From assembly GCF_008728835.1 (NCBI RefSeq), contig NZ_CP042582.1, forward strand, positions 1,178,001-1,242,000: a DNA stretch of 64,000 nucleotides, in the 5' to 3' direction. Made by a program: the position numbers and the translations under genes. The notes beneath the pieces are model-generated. The model was not told the origin of the DNA. It did no database searches and saw nothing but the letters and a program-made list of their open reading frames with translations. This stretch comes from Hypericibacter adhaerens. GTDB taxonomy: Bacteria; Pseudomonadota; Alphaproteobacteria; Dongiales; Dongiaceae. Each line of letters opens with the position of its first letter. The first letter of the stretch is position 1. Positions 36,470 through 44,878 of this stretch are shown in pieces.

Positions 36470-37627
36470 GTGGCCAAGATCGAATCCGTCAGCGTGTGCA
36501 CGGCGCGGGTGCCGCTCGACGTGCCGACCTCCTTCGCGACCCGCCAGGTTCTGGCCCGCGACTACGCGCTGGTGCGGGTGCGGACGGAGGACGGCGTCGA
36601 AGGGATCGGCTTCTGCTATGGCGGCAGCAGCGCGGGCGCGCTGGTGGCCCATGCGGTGCGCGACCTGCTGGCGCCGCTGCTGATCGGCCAGGACTCCCTC
36701 GGCGTCGAGCGGCTCTGGGAGAAGATGTATCAGGAGGCGCTGCTGCAAGGCCGCGCCGGCGCCGTCATCCGCGCGCTCTCGATCCTCGACACCGCGATCT
36801 GGGACCGCAATGCGCGTGCCGTGAGGCTGCCGCTCTATCAATATCTGGGTGCCTATCGTTCGGGCACGGTGCCGGCCTATGCCAGCGGCGGCTATTACCT
36901 GCCGGGAAAGACTCCGCAGATGCTGGGGGCGGAGCTCGCGGGCTATGTCGCGATGGGCTTCAAGGCCGTGAAGATGAAGGTGGGCCTGCTCGGCGAGCGC
37001 GAGGAGGAGGAGCGCATCCGCGCGGCGCGCGAGGCGATCGGCCCCGACATCCTGCTGATGCTCGACGCCAACAATGCCTGGAAGGACCTGCCGACGGCGC
37101 AGCGCTTCGTCCGGCGCTACGAGCCCTACGATCCCTACTGGATCGAGGAGCCTTTCAGCCCCGACGATCTCGACAATCACCGCCGGCTCGCGCAGAGCAC
37201 GCCCGTGCCGGTCGCGACCGGCGAGATCGAGGCCGGCCGCTGGCGCTTCAAGCAGATGCTGGAGATGGAGGCCGCATCGATCCTGCAGACCGATGCCGCC
37301 GTCTGCGGCGGGATCAGCGAGTTCCGCCGCATCGCGGCGACGGCGGCGAGCTACGGCGTCAAGATGTGCCCGCACTGGTTCCACGATCTCCATATCCATC
37401 TGGTGGCGGCGACGCCCAATGCCGATTTCGTCGAGTTCTTCCCCGACAGCCAGGTGCTGAATTTCCGCCGGCTGGTCGATCGCCAGCTCGCGATCAAGGA
37501 GGGCGGCCTCATTCTGCATGAAGGGCCGGGGCTGGGATTCGGCTTCGACATGGAGGCCGTCAAATCCTTCGCCCTCGAACCCTGGCACCGGATCGGCGCG
37601 GAAGGCGCCGCCCGGGCCCGCGCATGA
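36470..37627 (+). CDS. Enolase-superfamily sugar-acid dehydratase/cycloisomerase (galactarolactone cycloisomerase-like)
   Basis: 385 residues from GTG 36470, which follows GAGGAG by 9 bases and gives MAKIESVSVCTARVPLDVPTSF, the normal N-terminus. An upstream ATG at 36374 adds 32 poor residues. Catalytic features are KAVKMKVG (KxK), LMLDANNAW (Asp), WIEEPF (Glu), VATGEIEAG (Glu), and CPHWFHDLHIH with the His end. It overlaps the uronate dehydrogenase gene by 4 bases. In the oxidative uronate pathway, uronate dehydrogenase makes an aldarolactone and a galactarolactone cycloisomerase of this superfamily opens and dehydrates it. The context supports that role; aldarate dehydratase is the alternative. 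Confidence 0.85.
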   Translation: MAKIESVSVCTARVPLDVPTSFATRQVLARDYALVRVRTEDGVEGIGFCYGGSSAGALVAHAVRDLLAPLLIGQDSLGVERLWEKMYQEALLQGRAGAVIRALSILDTAIWDRNARAVRLPLYQYLGAYRSGTVPAYASGGYYLPGKTPQMLGAELAGYVAMGFKAVKMKVGLLGEREEEERIRAAREAIGPDILLMLDANNAWKDLPTAQRFVRRYEPYDPYWIEEPFSPDDLDNHRRLAQSTPVPVATGEIEAGRWRFKQMLEMEAASILQTDAAVCGGISEFRRIAATAASYGVKMCPHWFHDLHIHLVAATPNADFVEFFPDSQVLNFRRLVDRQLAIKEGGLILHEGPGLGFGFDMEAVKSFALEPWHRIGAEGAARARA

Positions 37628-38433
37628 AGCTGCTGATCACCGGGGCCGCCGGCAAGATCGGGCGGGTGCTCCGCCAGGGCTTGCGTGGCCGCTACGACTG
37701 GCTGCGCCTGACCGATATCGCGCCGCTCGGGCCCGCCGGGCCCGGCGAGGAATGCGTCGCGGCCGATCTGGGCGACCTTGCGGCGATGGAGCGGCTCTGC
37801 GCCGGCATCGATGCCGTCGTCCATCTGGGCGGCGTGTCGGAGGAGCCGGCCGAGAATGCCTGGGCGCAGGTGCTGCCGGCCAACATCGTCGGCGTCTATA
37901 ACCTGTTCGAGGCGGCGCGCCGGGCCGGCGTGCGGCGGGTCGTCTTCGCGTCCTCCAATCATGCCGTCGGTTTCTACGAGCGCAGCCAGACGGTGGGCGT
38001 CGACATGCCGCTGCGGCCGGACGGCATCTATGGCTTGAGCAAATGTTTCGGCGAGGCGCTGGGCCGGCTCTATGCCGACAAGCATGGGATGAGCGTCGCC
38101 TGCCTCCGGATCGGTTCCTTCCGCGAATTGCCGGAGGATCGCCGCCAGTTCGCGACCTGGATCAGTCCGCGCGACATGGTGCAGCTCGTCCAGCGCTGCC
38201 TCGAAGCGCCGTCCTTCGATTTCCTCGTCGCCTACGGCATTTCCAACAACCCGACGAGCTTCTGGAGCAACGACGCCGTCCAGTGGCTCGGTTACCGGCC
38301 GCAGGATTCGGCGGAGGATCATCGCGCGCGGCTGGAGCCGGGCTTTCCGCCCGAGGATCCCGTCCAGGCCCGCTTCCATGGCGGCTCCTATTGCGTGATG
38401 GGCCTCGGCAAGCCGCAGGGCAGGGCGGGCTGA
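37624..38433 (+). CDS. udh: Uronate dehydrogenase (NAD-dependent epimerase/dehydratase family)
   Basis: 269 residues. It has TGAAGKIGRVLRQ for the NAD turn, GPAGPGEECVAADLGD, VVHLGGVS, FASSNHAVGFYER, and the catalytic YGLSK (Tyr-x3-Lys), then the C-terminal WLGYRPQDSAEDHR. Length and these blocks match the Agrobacterium uronate dehydrogenase as I remember it. The enzyme oxidises D-galacturonate or D-glucuronate to the aldarolactone in the cytoplasm. It sits directly between the enolase-superfamily gene (4-base overlap) and the LacI regulator (2-base gap). Confidence 0.88.
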   Translation: MKLLITGAAGKIGRVLRQGLRGRYDWLRLTDIAPLGPAGPGEECVAADLGDLAAMERLCAGIDAVVHLGGVSEEPAENAWAQVLPANIVGVYNLFEAARRAGVRRVVFASSNHAVGFYERSQTVGVDMPLRPDGIYGLSKCFGEALGRLYADKHGMSVACLRIGSFRELPEDRRQFATWISPRDMVQLVQRCLEAPSFDFLVAYGISNNPTSFWSNDAVQWLGYRPQDSAEDHRARLEPGFPPEDPVQARFHGGSYCVMGLGKPQGRAG

Positions 38434-38435
38434 CC

Positions 38436-39587
38436 TTGCGCGACCGCCGTCGCGACAGGACGCAAGCCGCCAAGCCGCTGCGCAAGCGTGCGCCGCGCCG
38501 CCAGTCGAACCGGGTCAAGGTCGAGGATGTGGCCCAGGCCGCCGGCGTCTCCGGCGCCACCGTCTCGCGCGCCCTCAACAATGCGGGCTTCGTCAGCGCG
38601 GAGATCCTGCGCCGCGTGCGCGAGGCGGCCGACCGGCTGGGCTATGTGCCGCACGGCGCCGCCCGCGCGCTCGCCTCGCAGCGCTCGCGCGCCATCGGCG
38701 CCATCGTGCCCACGCTCGAGAACACCAATTTCGCCATCGGCGCCGAGGCGGTGCAGCGCCGCATCCTTCAAGCCGGCTACAATCTTCTCGTCGCCTCGAC
38801 CGGCTACGAGCCGTCGCGCGAGCTGCTCCACGTGCAGGAGTTCGCGGCCCACGGCGTCGACGGCATCATGCTGGTCGGGACCCACCGCGATCCCGCGGTC
38901 GTCCAGTTCCTCAAGTCGCGGAAGATCCCTTATGTCGCGACCTGGGTGCTGGCCGACGACGACACGCCCAGCGTCGGGTTCGACAATGCGGCCGCGGCCC
39001 GGCGCCTCGCCAGCCATCTGCTCGATCTGGGCCACCGCCAGATCGGCGTCATCGCCGGGCTGTCGCGCAACAACGACCGCGCCGCGGCGCGTCTCGAGGG
39101 CATCCGCCAGGCGCTGGCCGAGCGCGATCTGGCGCTGCCGCAGGAGCTCTTGATCGAGCGGCCCTACCGCATCGTCGAGGGCCAGTTCGCCATGCGGGCC
39201 CTGATGGCGACTTCGCCGCGGCCGACCGCCGTCATCTGCGGCAACGACCAGCTCGCCTTCGGGGCCTTGCTCGAATGCGGCCGGCAGGGAATCCTGGTGC
39301 CGCGCGGCGTCTCGGTCGCGGGCTTCGACGATCTCGAGTTCGCGAGCCAGATCCGGCCGTCGCTCACCACGCTCCATGTGCCGGCGGAAGAGATCGGCCT
39401 GCGCGCGGCCGAGTATCTGCTGGCCCGGATCGAGAACCGGCCGGTCGCGAGCCAGACGGAGGTGCCGGTCAATCTCATCATCCGCGAAAGCACCGCACCG
39501 CCGCCCACACCGCAGCCCATGTCCGAACCCAGATCCGCGAACGAATCCCGGCCCGCAAGCCGGGAGACCGCGCTTTCAACCGAATAG
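38436..39587 (+). CDS. LacI-family transcriptional regulator
   Basis: 383 residues from a TTG start, unusual but the only suitable codon upstream of the DNA-binding domain. A basic N-terminal tail of about 27 residues precedes VKVEDVAQAAGVSGATVSRALNNAGFVSAEILRRVREAADRLGYVPHGAARALASQRS, a complete LacI headpiece and hinge. A periplasmic-binding-type sensor domain follows (IGAIVPTLENTNFAIGAEAVQ, GVSVAGFDDLEFASQIRPSLTTLHVP). It lies inside the uronate operon and probably acts on the palindrome at 36241-36254, responding to a uronate or aldarate. Confidence 0.92.
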   Translation: MRDRRRDRTQAAKPLRKRAPRRQSNRVKVEDVAQAAGVSGATVSRALNNAGFVSAEILRRVREAADRLGYVPHGAARALASQRSRAIGAIVPTLENTNFAIGAEAVQRRILQAGYNLLVASTGYEPSRELLHVQEFAAHGVDGIMLVGTHRDPAVVQFLKSRKIPYVATWVLADDDTPSVGFDNAAAARRLASHLLDLGHRQIGVIAGLSRNNDRAAARLEGIRQALAERDLALPQELLIERPYRIVEGQFAMRALMATSPRPTAVICGNDQLAFGALLECGRQGILVPRGVSVAGFDDLEFASQIRPSLTTLHVPAEEIGLRAAEYLLARIENRPVASQTEVPVNLIIRESTAPPPTPQPMSEPRSANESRPASRETALSTE

Positions 39588-39596
39588 CGAGCATCC

Positions 39597-40511
39597 ATGA
39601 CCACCACCCGTCTCAAGGGCGTGCTGGCGCCCGTCATCACCCCGTTCCATGCCGATCTCTCCGTCGACAAGGCCCGCCTGGTCGCCCATAGCCGCTGGCT
39701 GATCTCGCAGAATTCGGGCCTGGCGCTGTTCGGCACCAACAGCGAGGCCAACTCGCTTTCGGTCGAGGAGCGCATGGAGCTGCTCCAGGCCGTGGTGGAG
39801 GCAGGACTGCCGCCGGCGCGCATGATGCCCGGCACCGGTTGCTGCGCGCTGCCGGACAGCGTCAAGCTGACGAAGCATGCGGTGAGTCTCGGCTGCGCCG
39901 GCGTGCTGATGCTGCCGCCCTTCTACTACAAGGGCGTCAGCGACGAGGGGTTGTTCCGGAACTTCGCCGAGGTGGTAGAGCGCGTCGGCGATGCGCGCCT
40001 CAAGATCTATCTCTATCACATCCCGCCGGTGGCCCAGGTGCCGATCACGCTGCCGCTGCTGGAGCGCCTGTCGAAGGCCTATCCGCAGACGATCGTCGGC
40101 ATGAAGGACAGCTCGGGCGACTGGAGCTACACCCAGTCGGTGCTGACCGGCTTTCCGCATCTCGACATGTTCGTCGGCAGCGAGGCCTTCCTGCTCGCCG
40201 GCATGCGGGGCGGCGGCGTGGGCTGCATCAGCGCCACCGCCAATGTGAACCCGGCGGCGATCCATGCGCTCTATGCCAGCTGGCAGGCGCCGGACGCCGA
40301 TGCGCAGCAGGCGGCCCTGACGGCAACCCGGACCACGATCCAGGCTTTCCCCATGATCCCGGCGCTCAAGGCGACCCGCGCCCATTATGCGAAAGACCCC
40401 GCCTGGGTCGCGGTGCGCCCGCCGCTGGTGGCGCTCACGGAAAAACAGCGGGCGGAGCTGGGCACCAGTCTCGAGGCCAGGGGCTTCGCCATGCCGGGCC
40501 TCGCCGGCTAG
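39597..40511 (+). CDS. DHDPS/NAL-family lyase or dehydratase
   Basis: 304 residues of the dihydrodipicolinate synthase family. It has GVLAPVITPFHADLSVD, the carboxylate-binding GTNSEANSLS (normally 'GTTGE'), the catalytic Tyr in LYHIPPV, and the Schiff-base Lys in VGMKDSSGDW. These features indicate an active enzyme acting on a 2-oxo acid through a Lys imine. In the uronate oxidation pathway a family member (KdgD) decarboxylates and dehydrates 5-dehydro-4-deoxyglucarate. This one has the right context, but its sequence is not obviously KdgD, so an aldolase is the alternative. Confidence 0.85.
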   Translation: MTTTRLKGVLAPVITPFHADLSVDKARLVAHSRWLISQNSGLALFGTNSEANSLSVEERMELLQAVVEAGLPPARMMPGTGCCALPDSVKLTKHAVSLGCAGVLMLPPFYYKGVSDEGLFRNFAEVVERVGDARLKIYLYHIPPVAQVPITLPLLERLSKAYPQTIVGMKDSSGDWSYTQSVLTGFPHLDMFVGSEAFLLAGMRGGGVGCISATANVNPAAIHALYASWQAPDADAQQAALTATRTTIQAFPMIPALKATRAHYAKDPAWVAVRPPLVALTEKQRAELGTSLEARGFAMPGLAG

Positions 40512-40533
40512 CGCGCCCGAGGCCTCGCGTCCG

Positions 40534-41418
40534 ATGCCGCAGCCCCTGATCATCGATACCGATCCCGGCAAGGACGACGCGGTCGCGATCCTGCTGGCTT
40601 TGTCGGCGCCCGAGATCTTCGACATCCGCATGATGTCGGCCGCGGCCGGCAATGTCGGGCTGCATCACACCTCGGCCAATATCCGGCGGCTCTGCGACGT
40701 GGCGGGCCGCCCCGACATCGCGGTCCATGCCGGCTGCCCGCGCCCGATCCTGCGGGCACTCCAGACCGTGCCCGACATCCATGGCGAGGACGGGCTCGCC
40801 GGGGCCGACCTGCCGCCGCCGGTCATGCCGATGGCGGAACGCCATGCGGTGCCGGCGCTGATCGATGCGATCAGCGCCTCCGACCGGCCGGTCTCGGTCG
40901 CCTGCATCGCGCCCGTGACCAACATGGCGCTCGCCTGCGTGATGGCGCCCGAGATCGCGGAGAATACGGCCGAGATCGTCATCATGGGCGGCACCTTCGG
41001 GCGCGGCAACATCACGCCCTATGCCAGTTTCAACATCTATAACGACCCGCACGCGGCGAGCATCCTCTTCGGCGGCGAGGCGCCGGTGACGATGATGGGG
41101 CTCGAGGTCACGCGGCGCACCATGCCGACGCCCGAATGGTGCGCGAGGCTGGCGGCCACGGGGCGTCCGGCGGCGCGCGTGGTGGCCGGCCTCTGGCGCG
41201 ACCCGACGGCCTTCATGAACGACGCCTGCGTCGTCGCCTACCTGATGCGCCCCGATCTCTTCAAGACCGAGTGGCGCCATGTCGAGATCGAGATCAATGA
41301 CGAGACCGAGATGGGCCGCACCCGCCTGATCGGGACCGGCGAGGCGAACGTCAAGGTCGCGACCGACATCGACGTGCCGGGCTTCTTCGAACTGCTGTTC
41401 CGGCAGTTGGGCCGATAA
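40534..41418 (+). CDS. Nucleoside hydrolase-like protein with altered active site
   Basis: 294 residues of the inosine-uridine nucleoside hydrolase fold. The Ca-binding DTDPGKDDA is intact, and VIMGGTFGRGN and APVTNMA are present. Two normally invariant positions differ. The 'EFN' that binds ribose reads SFN (Ser165, codon 41026-41028), and the 'HD' next to the C-terminal Ca ligand reads ND (Asn229, codon 41218-41220), removing the putative acid. It follows the lyase gene by 22 bases and ends the uronate operon. Reduced activity, or a non-nucleoside N-glycoside or other sugar-derivative ligand, is possible. Confidence 0.82.
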   Translation: MPQPLIIDTDPGKDDAVAILLALSAPEIFDIRMMSAAAGNVGLHHTSANIRRLCDVAGRPDIAVHAGCPRPILRALQTVPDIHGEDGLAGADLPPPVMPMAERHAVPALIDAISASDRPVSVACIAPVTNMALACVMAPEIAENTAEIVIMGGTFGRGNITPYASFNIYNDPHAASILFGGEAPVTMMGLEVTRRTMPTPEWCARLAATGRPAARVVAGLWRDPTAFMNDACVVAYLMRPDLFKTEWRHVEIEINDETEMGRTRLIGTGEANVKVATDIDVPGFFELLFRQLGR

Positions 41419-41437
41419 CGAAAACCCAGCCAGAGCC

Positions 41438-41476
41438 CCCGCCCGGGGTCGCCGGGGCGGGTTCGGTCAAGTTTTA
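41438..41476 (+). terminator. Probable terminator of the uronate operon
   Basis: CCCGCCC (41438-41444) pairs with GGGCGGG (41455-41461) around a GC-rich loop that can pair further. A short T-tract (GTTTT, 41471-41475) lies ten bases after the stem. The AT-rich stretch that follows (about 41472-41510) may hold the promoter of the glycan operon. Confidence 0.5.
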
Positions 41477-41642
41477 AAAACAATAAATATTTCAGTGTAT
41501 TACAGGATACGCCCGCCTCGGGCGTCGACAGAGATTTGAGCCCGAAGCAAAGAAACGCGACGGTAATTCGACCTTAACCGCGACCGGGCAAGTTGCCTCA
41601 TGCCCAGGATGCCTCTATTGCGCCCGCCCGGAGCCGCCCGTC

Positions 41643-42617
41643 ATGCGGGACGAACCCTCTAGCAGCTGCCCGCTTTGTCACCAGGACGGAAGCCTCCGAC
41701 ACGAGGCTGTCCGCGATTGTCTGTTCGGTGTCCCGGGCCAATGGGGCATCCGGACCTGCTCGAATCCCGACTGCGGTCTGGTCTGGCTCGACCCGAAGCC
41801 GGTCGCGAGCGATCTGCATGAAGCCTATGCGACCTACTACACCCACGATGAGGGCGATGCGGGTGGCGACGTGGGCGGGTCGCGCGGATGGCGTCGCCTC
41901 ATCGTGCGAAAGCTCGAGCGCCTCTGGCTCGGGGTCTTGTTTCTCGCCTCCGCCCGCACGCAGGTCGAGCATATGTTCCTCGACGACGCGGCGCCGGGCC
42001 GACTGCTCGAGGTAGGCTGCGGCGACGGCCGGCTGCTGGCGCGGATGCGCCGCCTCGGATGGGAAGTCGCCGGGCAGGATCTGGATGCGAAGGCCGCCGA
42101 GCAGGCCCGACGCATCCATGGCGTGACGGTGCATGTCGGCGACCTGGCTTCCTTGGCGCTGCCCGCCGAATCCTACGATGCCATCGTGATGAATCACGTG
42201 ATCGAGCATGCCCACGATCCCGCGGCGCTGTTGCGCGAATGCAAACGGCTTCTGAAGCCGGGCGGCTTGTTCGTGGCGACGACGCCCAACCCCGACAGTT
42301 TCGGGCATAAGAGATTCGGGGCCGCCTGGATTGGTCTCGATCCACCGCGACATCTCCACCTGTTTCCGTTGCGCACGCTGGCGGCCATCGCCGGATCGGC
42401 GGGATTCGGCCGATCGGAAGTCTGGACGACGCCCGCGCGGGCGGGCGGCCTCCTGGCCGCGAGTGCCGACATCGAGCGGTGGGGACATCATCGCATGCGG
42501 GCGGGAGTCACGGTCATTCAGGCCGTCGCCGCGGCCTGGTATCAGCTGACGGCCGGAATCGCGCATCGTCTGAACCGGAAATCCGGGGAAGAAGCGGTGC
42601 TACGGGCCTGGAAATGA
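41643..42617 (+). CDS. SAM-dependent methyltransferase with N-terminal zinc ribbon
   Basis: 324 residues. CPLC...CSNPDCG near the N-terminus forms a four-Cys zinc ribbon, followed by LVWLDPKPVASDLHEAYATYYTHDE, a segment often seen in sugar or lipid-linked methyltransferases. The class I core has LLEVGCGDGRLLARMRRLGWEVAGQDLD (motif I), SYDAIVMNHVIEHAHDP and LKPGGLFVATTPNPDS. It is the first gene of a glycan-assembly operon and overlaps the GT2 gene (ATGA). It probably methylates a sugar of the surface polymer. Confidence 0.88.
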   Translation: MRDEPSSSCPLCHQDGSLRHEAVRDCLFGVPGQWGIRTCSNPDCGLVWLDPKPVASDLHEAYATYYTHDEGDAGGDVGGSRGWRRLIVRKLERLWLGVLFLASARTQVEHMFLDDAAPGRLLEVGCGDGRLLARMRRLGWEVAGQDLDAKAAEQARRIHGVTVHVGDLASLALPAESYDAIVMNHVIEHAHDPAALLRECKRLLKPGGLFVATTPNPDSFGHKRFGAAWIGLDPPRHLHLFPLRTLAAIAGSAGFGRSEVWTTPARAGGLLAASADIERWGHHRMRAGVTVIQAVAAAWYQLTAGIAHRLNRKSGEEAVLRAWK

Positions 42618-43567
42618 TGAACGGCGATTCTTCACTCCGATCGGGCCAGCCGGCGGTCGCCGCGCTGGTCGTCACCTATTTTCCCGATCTGGGATTTCCC
42701 GAGCGGTTGGAGACGCTGCTGGCGCAGATCGGCCGCGTCGTCGTCATCGACAACGGCTCGGATGCGGTATGCCTGGCATGGAAGGGCGGGTTCGCCGGCC
42801 GCCCTGGCGTGACCATTCTCGAGAATGGTCGAAACCTCGGCATTGCGGCGGCGCTCAACCAGGGCATGGGCCTGCTGGCTGCGGAGGGGTATGGCTGGGT
42901 CCTGACCCTGGATCAGGACAGCCTCCTCGAGACGGGTTGCGTCGCGGCACTTCTGGACAGGCTCGCCGAGGACAGCGATCCGGAGCGGGTCGCGATGATT
43001 GGCGCAAACCGGACGGATGCCGGCGCCACGCTGGCAGCTCATCGCTGGCTGCGACCGAAAAAGGGATTTCCCTTCTTCGAGCGGGTTTCCTGCGAACGGA
43101 TTCGCGCCGACGGCGTCACGCTCGTCATCACGTCCGGCACGCTGACGAGCGTGGCGGCGTTCGAGCGGCTGGGGCTCTTCAAGAGCGATCTCTTCATCGA
43201 TCTGGTCGATTTCGAATATTGCCTGCGTGCCCGGGCGGCGGAATACCGGATCCTGGTAAGCCCCCGGGCGAAGCTGTCGCATCGCGTAGGCGCGAAGCGC
43301 CAGGCCAGGCTCGCCATTATGACGCTGTCGCCGATGCATCATGGCGCCTTGCGGAAATACTACATGTTCAGGAACGCGATCCCTGTCATGCGGGCCTATG
43401 GCGCCGTCTTTCCGCACTGGCTGGTCTACCAGCTGCTGGCCATGGCCGAGATCGTGATCGGCATCTTGTTCTTCGAGGACCGGAAGCTCTTCAAGCTGCG
43501 GGCCTGCCTGGCCGGGCTCTGGGACGGTCTTCTGGGGCGCATGGGCCCCGCCCGGCGGGTTTTCTGA
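42614..43567 (+). CDS. Family 2 glycosyltransferase (rhamnosyltransferase-like)
   Basis: 317 residues overlapping the methyltransferase by 4 bases. It has AALVVTYFPDLGFPERLETLLAQIGRVVVIDNGSD, NLGIAAALNQGMGLL, the nucleotide-sugar/metal motif LTLDQDSLLE (DQD for DxD), SGTLTSVAAFERLGLFKSDLFIDLVDFEYCLRA (the acceptor-side ED-like pattern), and a C-terminal amphipathic region. This matches RfbN/WbbL-type rhamnosyltransferases. It would extend a lipid-linked glycan on the cytoplasmic face. Confidence 0.88.
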   Translation: MMNGDSSLRSGQPAVAALVVTYFPDLGFPERLETLLAQIGRVVVIDNGSDAVCLAWKGGFAGRPGVTILENGRNLGIAAALNQGMGLLAAEGYGWVLTLDQDSLLETGCVAALLDRLAEDSDPERVAMIGANRTDAGATLAAHRWLRPKKGFPFFERVSCERIRADGVTLVITSGTLTSVAAFERLGLFKSDLFIDLVDFEYCLRARAAEYRILVSPRAKLSHRVGAKRQARLAIMTLSPMHHGALRKYYMFRNAIPVMRAYGAVFPHWLVYQLLAMAEIVIGILFFEDRKLFKLRACLAGLWDGLLGRMGPARRVF

Positions 43568-43573
43568 AGCGCC

Positions 43574-44878
43574 ATGACGCTGTCACCCGGCCTCCGCTCG
43601 ATCCTGCAGAATTTCGGTTTCCTCCTGGGCAGCCAGATTCTGACGACCGCGATCGGCGGCGCCTATGCCGTTCTGCTGGCGCGCCTGCTGGGGCCCGAGC
43701 TCTATGGGACGCTGACCTACGGCTATTCCTGGTATCTCACCTTCATCACCCTGACCTATCTGGGGCTCGATATGGTGCTGGCCCGCGAGGTCGGCCGCCA
43801 GCCCGCCGCGGGGCCGAGCCTCGCCGGTTCCACGCTGGCCCTTCGCGCGGCGGCCGCGACCCTGGTCGCTATCCTGTCGGCTGTCGCGGCATGTCTGTTC
43901 GAGCCGGATCCCACCGCGAGATTTCTGCTCCTCATCCTCTCGGTGGCGCTTCTCGGCCGCGCCCTCTGGCTCTGGTGCGGCTCGGCCTTCGTCGCGTTCG
44001 AAGTCACCCGCCGGCAGCTCCCGATCGATCTCGTCTTCCGGCCGCTCGAGCTTCTGGTCGTCATGCTGGCCCTCTGGTTCCTGACGCCGCGGAACATCCT
44101 GGCGATTGCCGTCATTCACACGGTTCTGTGGTGGGCGCAGGCGGCGGTGGGCTTCGTCATCGTCGCCGGGAAGGTCACGCGCATCGACTTCTCCGGCATC
44201 TCCGCGAAGACGCTGCGCCTGATCGGCGCCGGCATTCCCGGTGCCCTCTACACCATGACCGTCATCTGGTTCCTGCAGGCGCCGATCGTGCTGTTCCGGC
44301 AGATCGCGGGCACCGGCGACATGTTGGGCCATTTCGCGCTCGCAATGCAGATGATGGGCTATCTGCTGACGGTGCCCTATCTGGTCGGCAGCGTCGCCAT
44401 GCCGGTCCTGTCGCGCTCGGTCGCGCGGGACGACGGCAAGACCCGCCATGCCGCGAAGGCGATGCTGGTTGCCATTCCCGCCACCGGCCTGGGTCTCGGG
44501 CTGCTGGGAACCTGGCTTGCGCCGCCGCTCATCGCCGTCGCGTTCGGGGCCGATTACCTGCCGGCCGGGCAGATGCTGGGCGAGGCGATCTGGCTGCTGA
44601 CGCCGATCAGCCTCGCCGTCGGCCTGCAGCAGATCCTGTTCTCGCGGCGCGCCGGCCTCGGCATCGCGTCGGCCTCTGCTGTCCTCGGCGTTGTCGCCAT
44701 GGCGCTGCTCTATGAGCCGCTGACTCAGACGCTTTCCTATCATGGCGCCTTGCTGGCGATCGCGATCGGGATGGTGGTCTGGGTCGGCGGCCTCGTTGTC
44801 GCGCTGTTCCTGAGCGGCATTCTGGCGAAACCCGCGGCTGATCCGCTTCTGCGCGCGGCGGAAGGTAGGGTCCCGTGA
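43574..44878 (+). CDS. Wzx-like polysaccharide flippase (MOP superfamily)
   Basis: 434 residues with about 12 predicted membrane segments. The N-terminus GFLLGSQILTTAIGGAYAVLLARLLGPELYGTLTYGYSWYLTFITLTYLGLDMVLAREVGR is typical of the polysaccharide-transport family. It should flip the undecaprenyl-linked glycan across the inner membrane. The gap to the GT2 gene is 6 bases, and the end overlaps the GT4 start (GTGA). Confidence 0.88.
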   Translation: MTLSPGLRSILQNFGFLLGSQILTTAIGGAYAVLLARLLGPELYGTLTYGYSWYLTFITLTYLGLDMVLAREVGRQPAAGPSLAGSTLALRAAAATLVAILSAVAACLFEPDPTARFLLLILSVALLGRALWLWCGSAFVAFEVTRRQLPIDLVFRPLELLVVMLALWFLTPRNILAIAVIHTVLWWAQAAVGFVIVAGKVTRIDFSGISAKTLRLIGAGIPGALYTMTVIWFLQAPIVLFRQIAGTGDMLGHFALAMQMMGYLLTVPYLVGSVAMPVLSRSVARDDGKTRHAAKAMLVAIPATGLGLGLLGTWLAPPLIAVAFGADYLPAGQMLGEAIWLLTPISLAVGLQQILFSRRAGLGIASASAVLGVVAMALLYEPLTQTLSYHGALLAIAIGMVVWVGGLVVALFLSGILAKPAADPLLRAAEGRVP

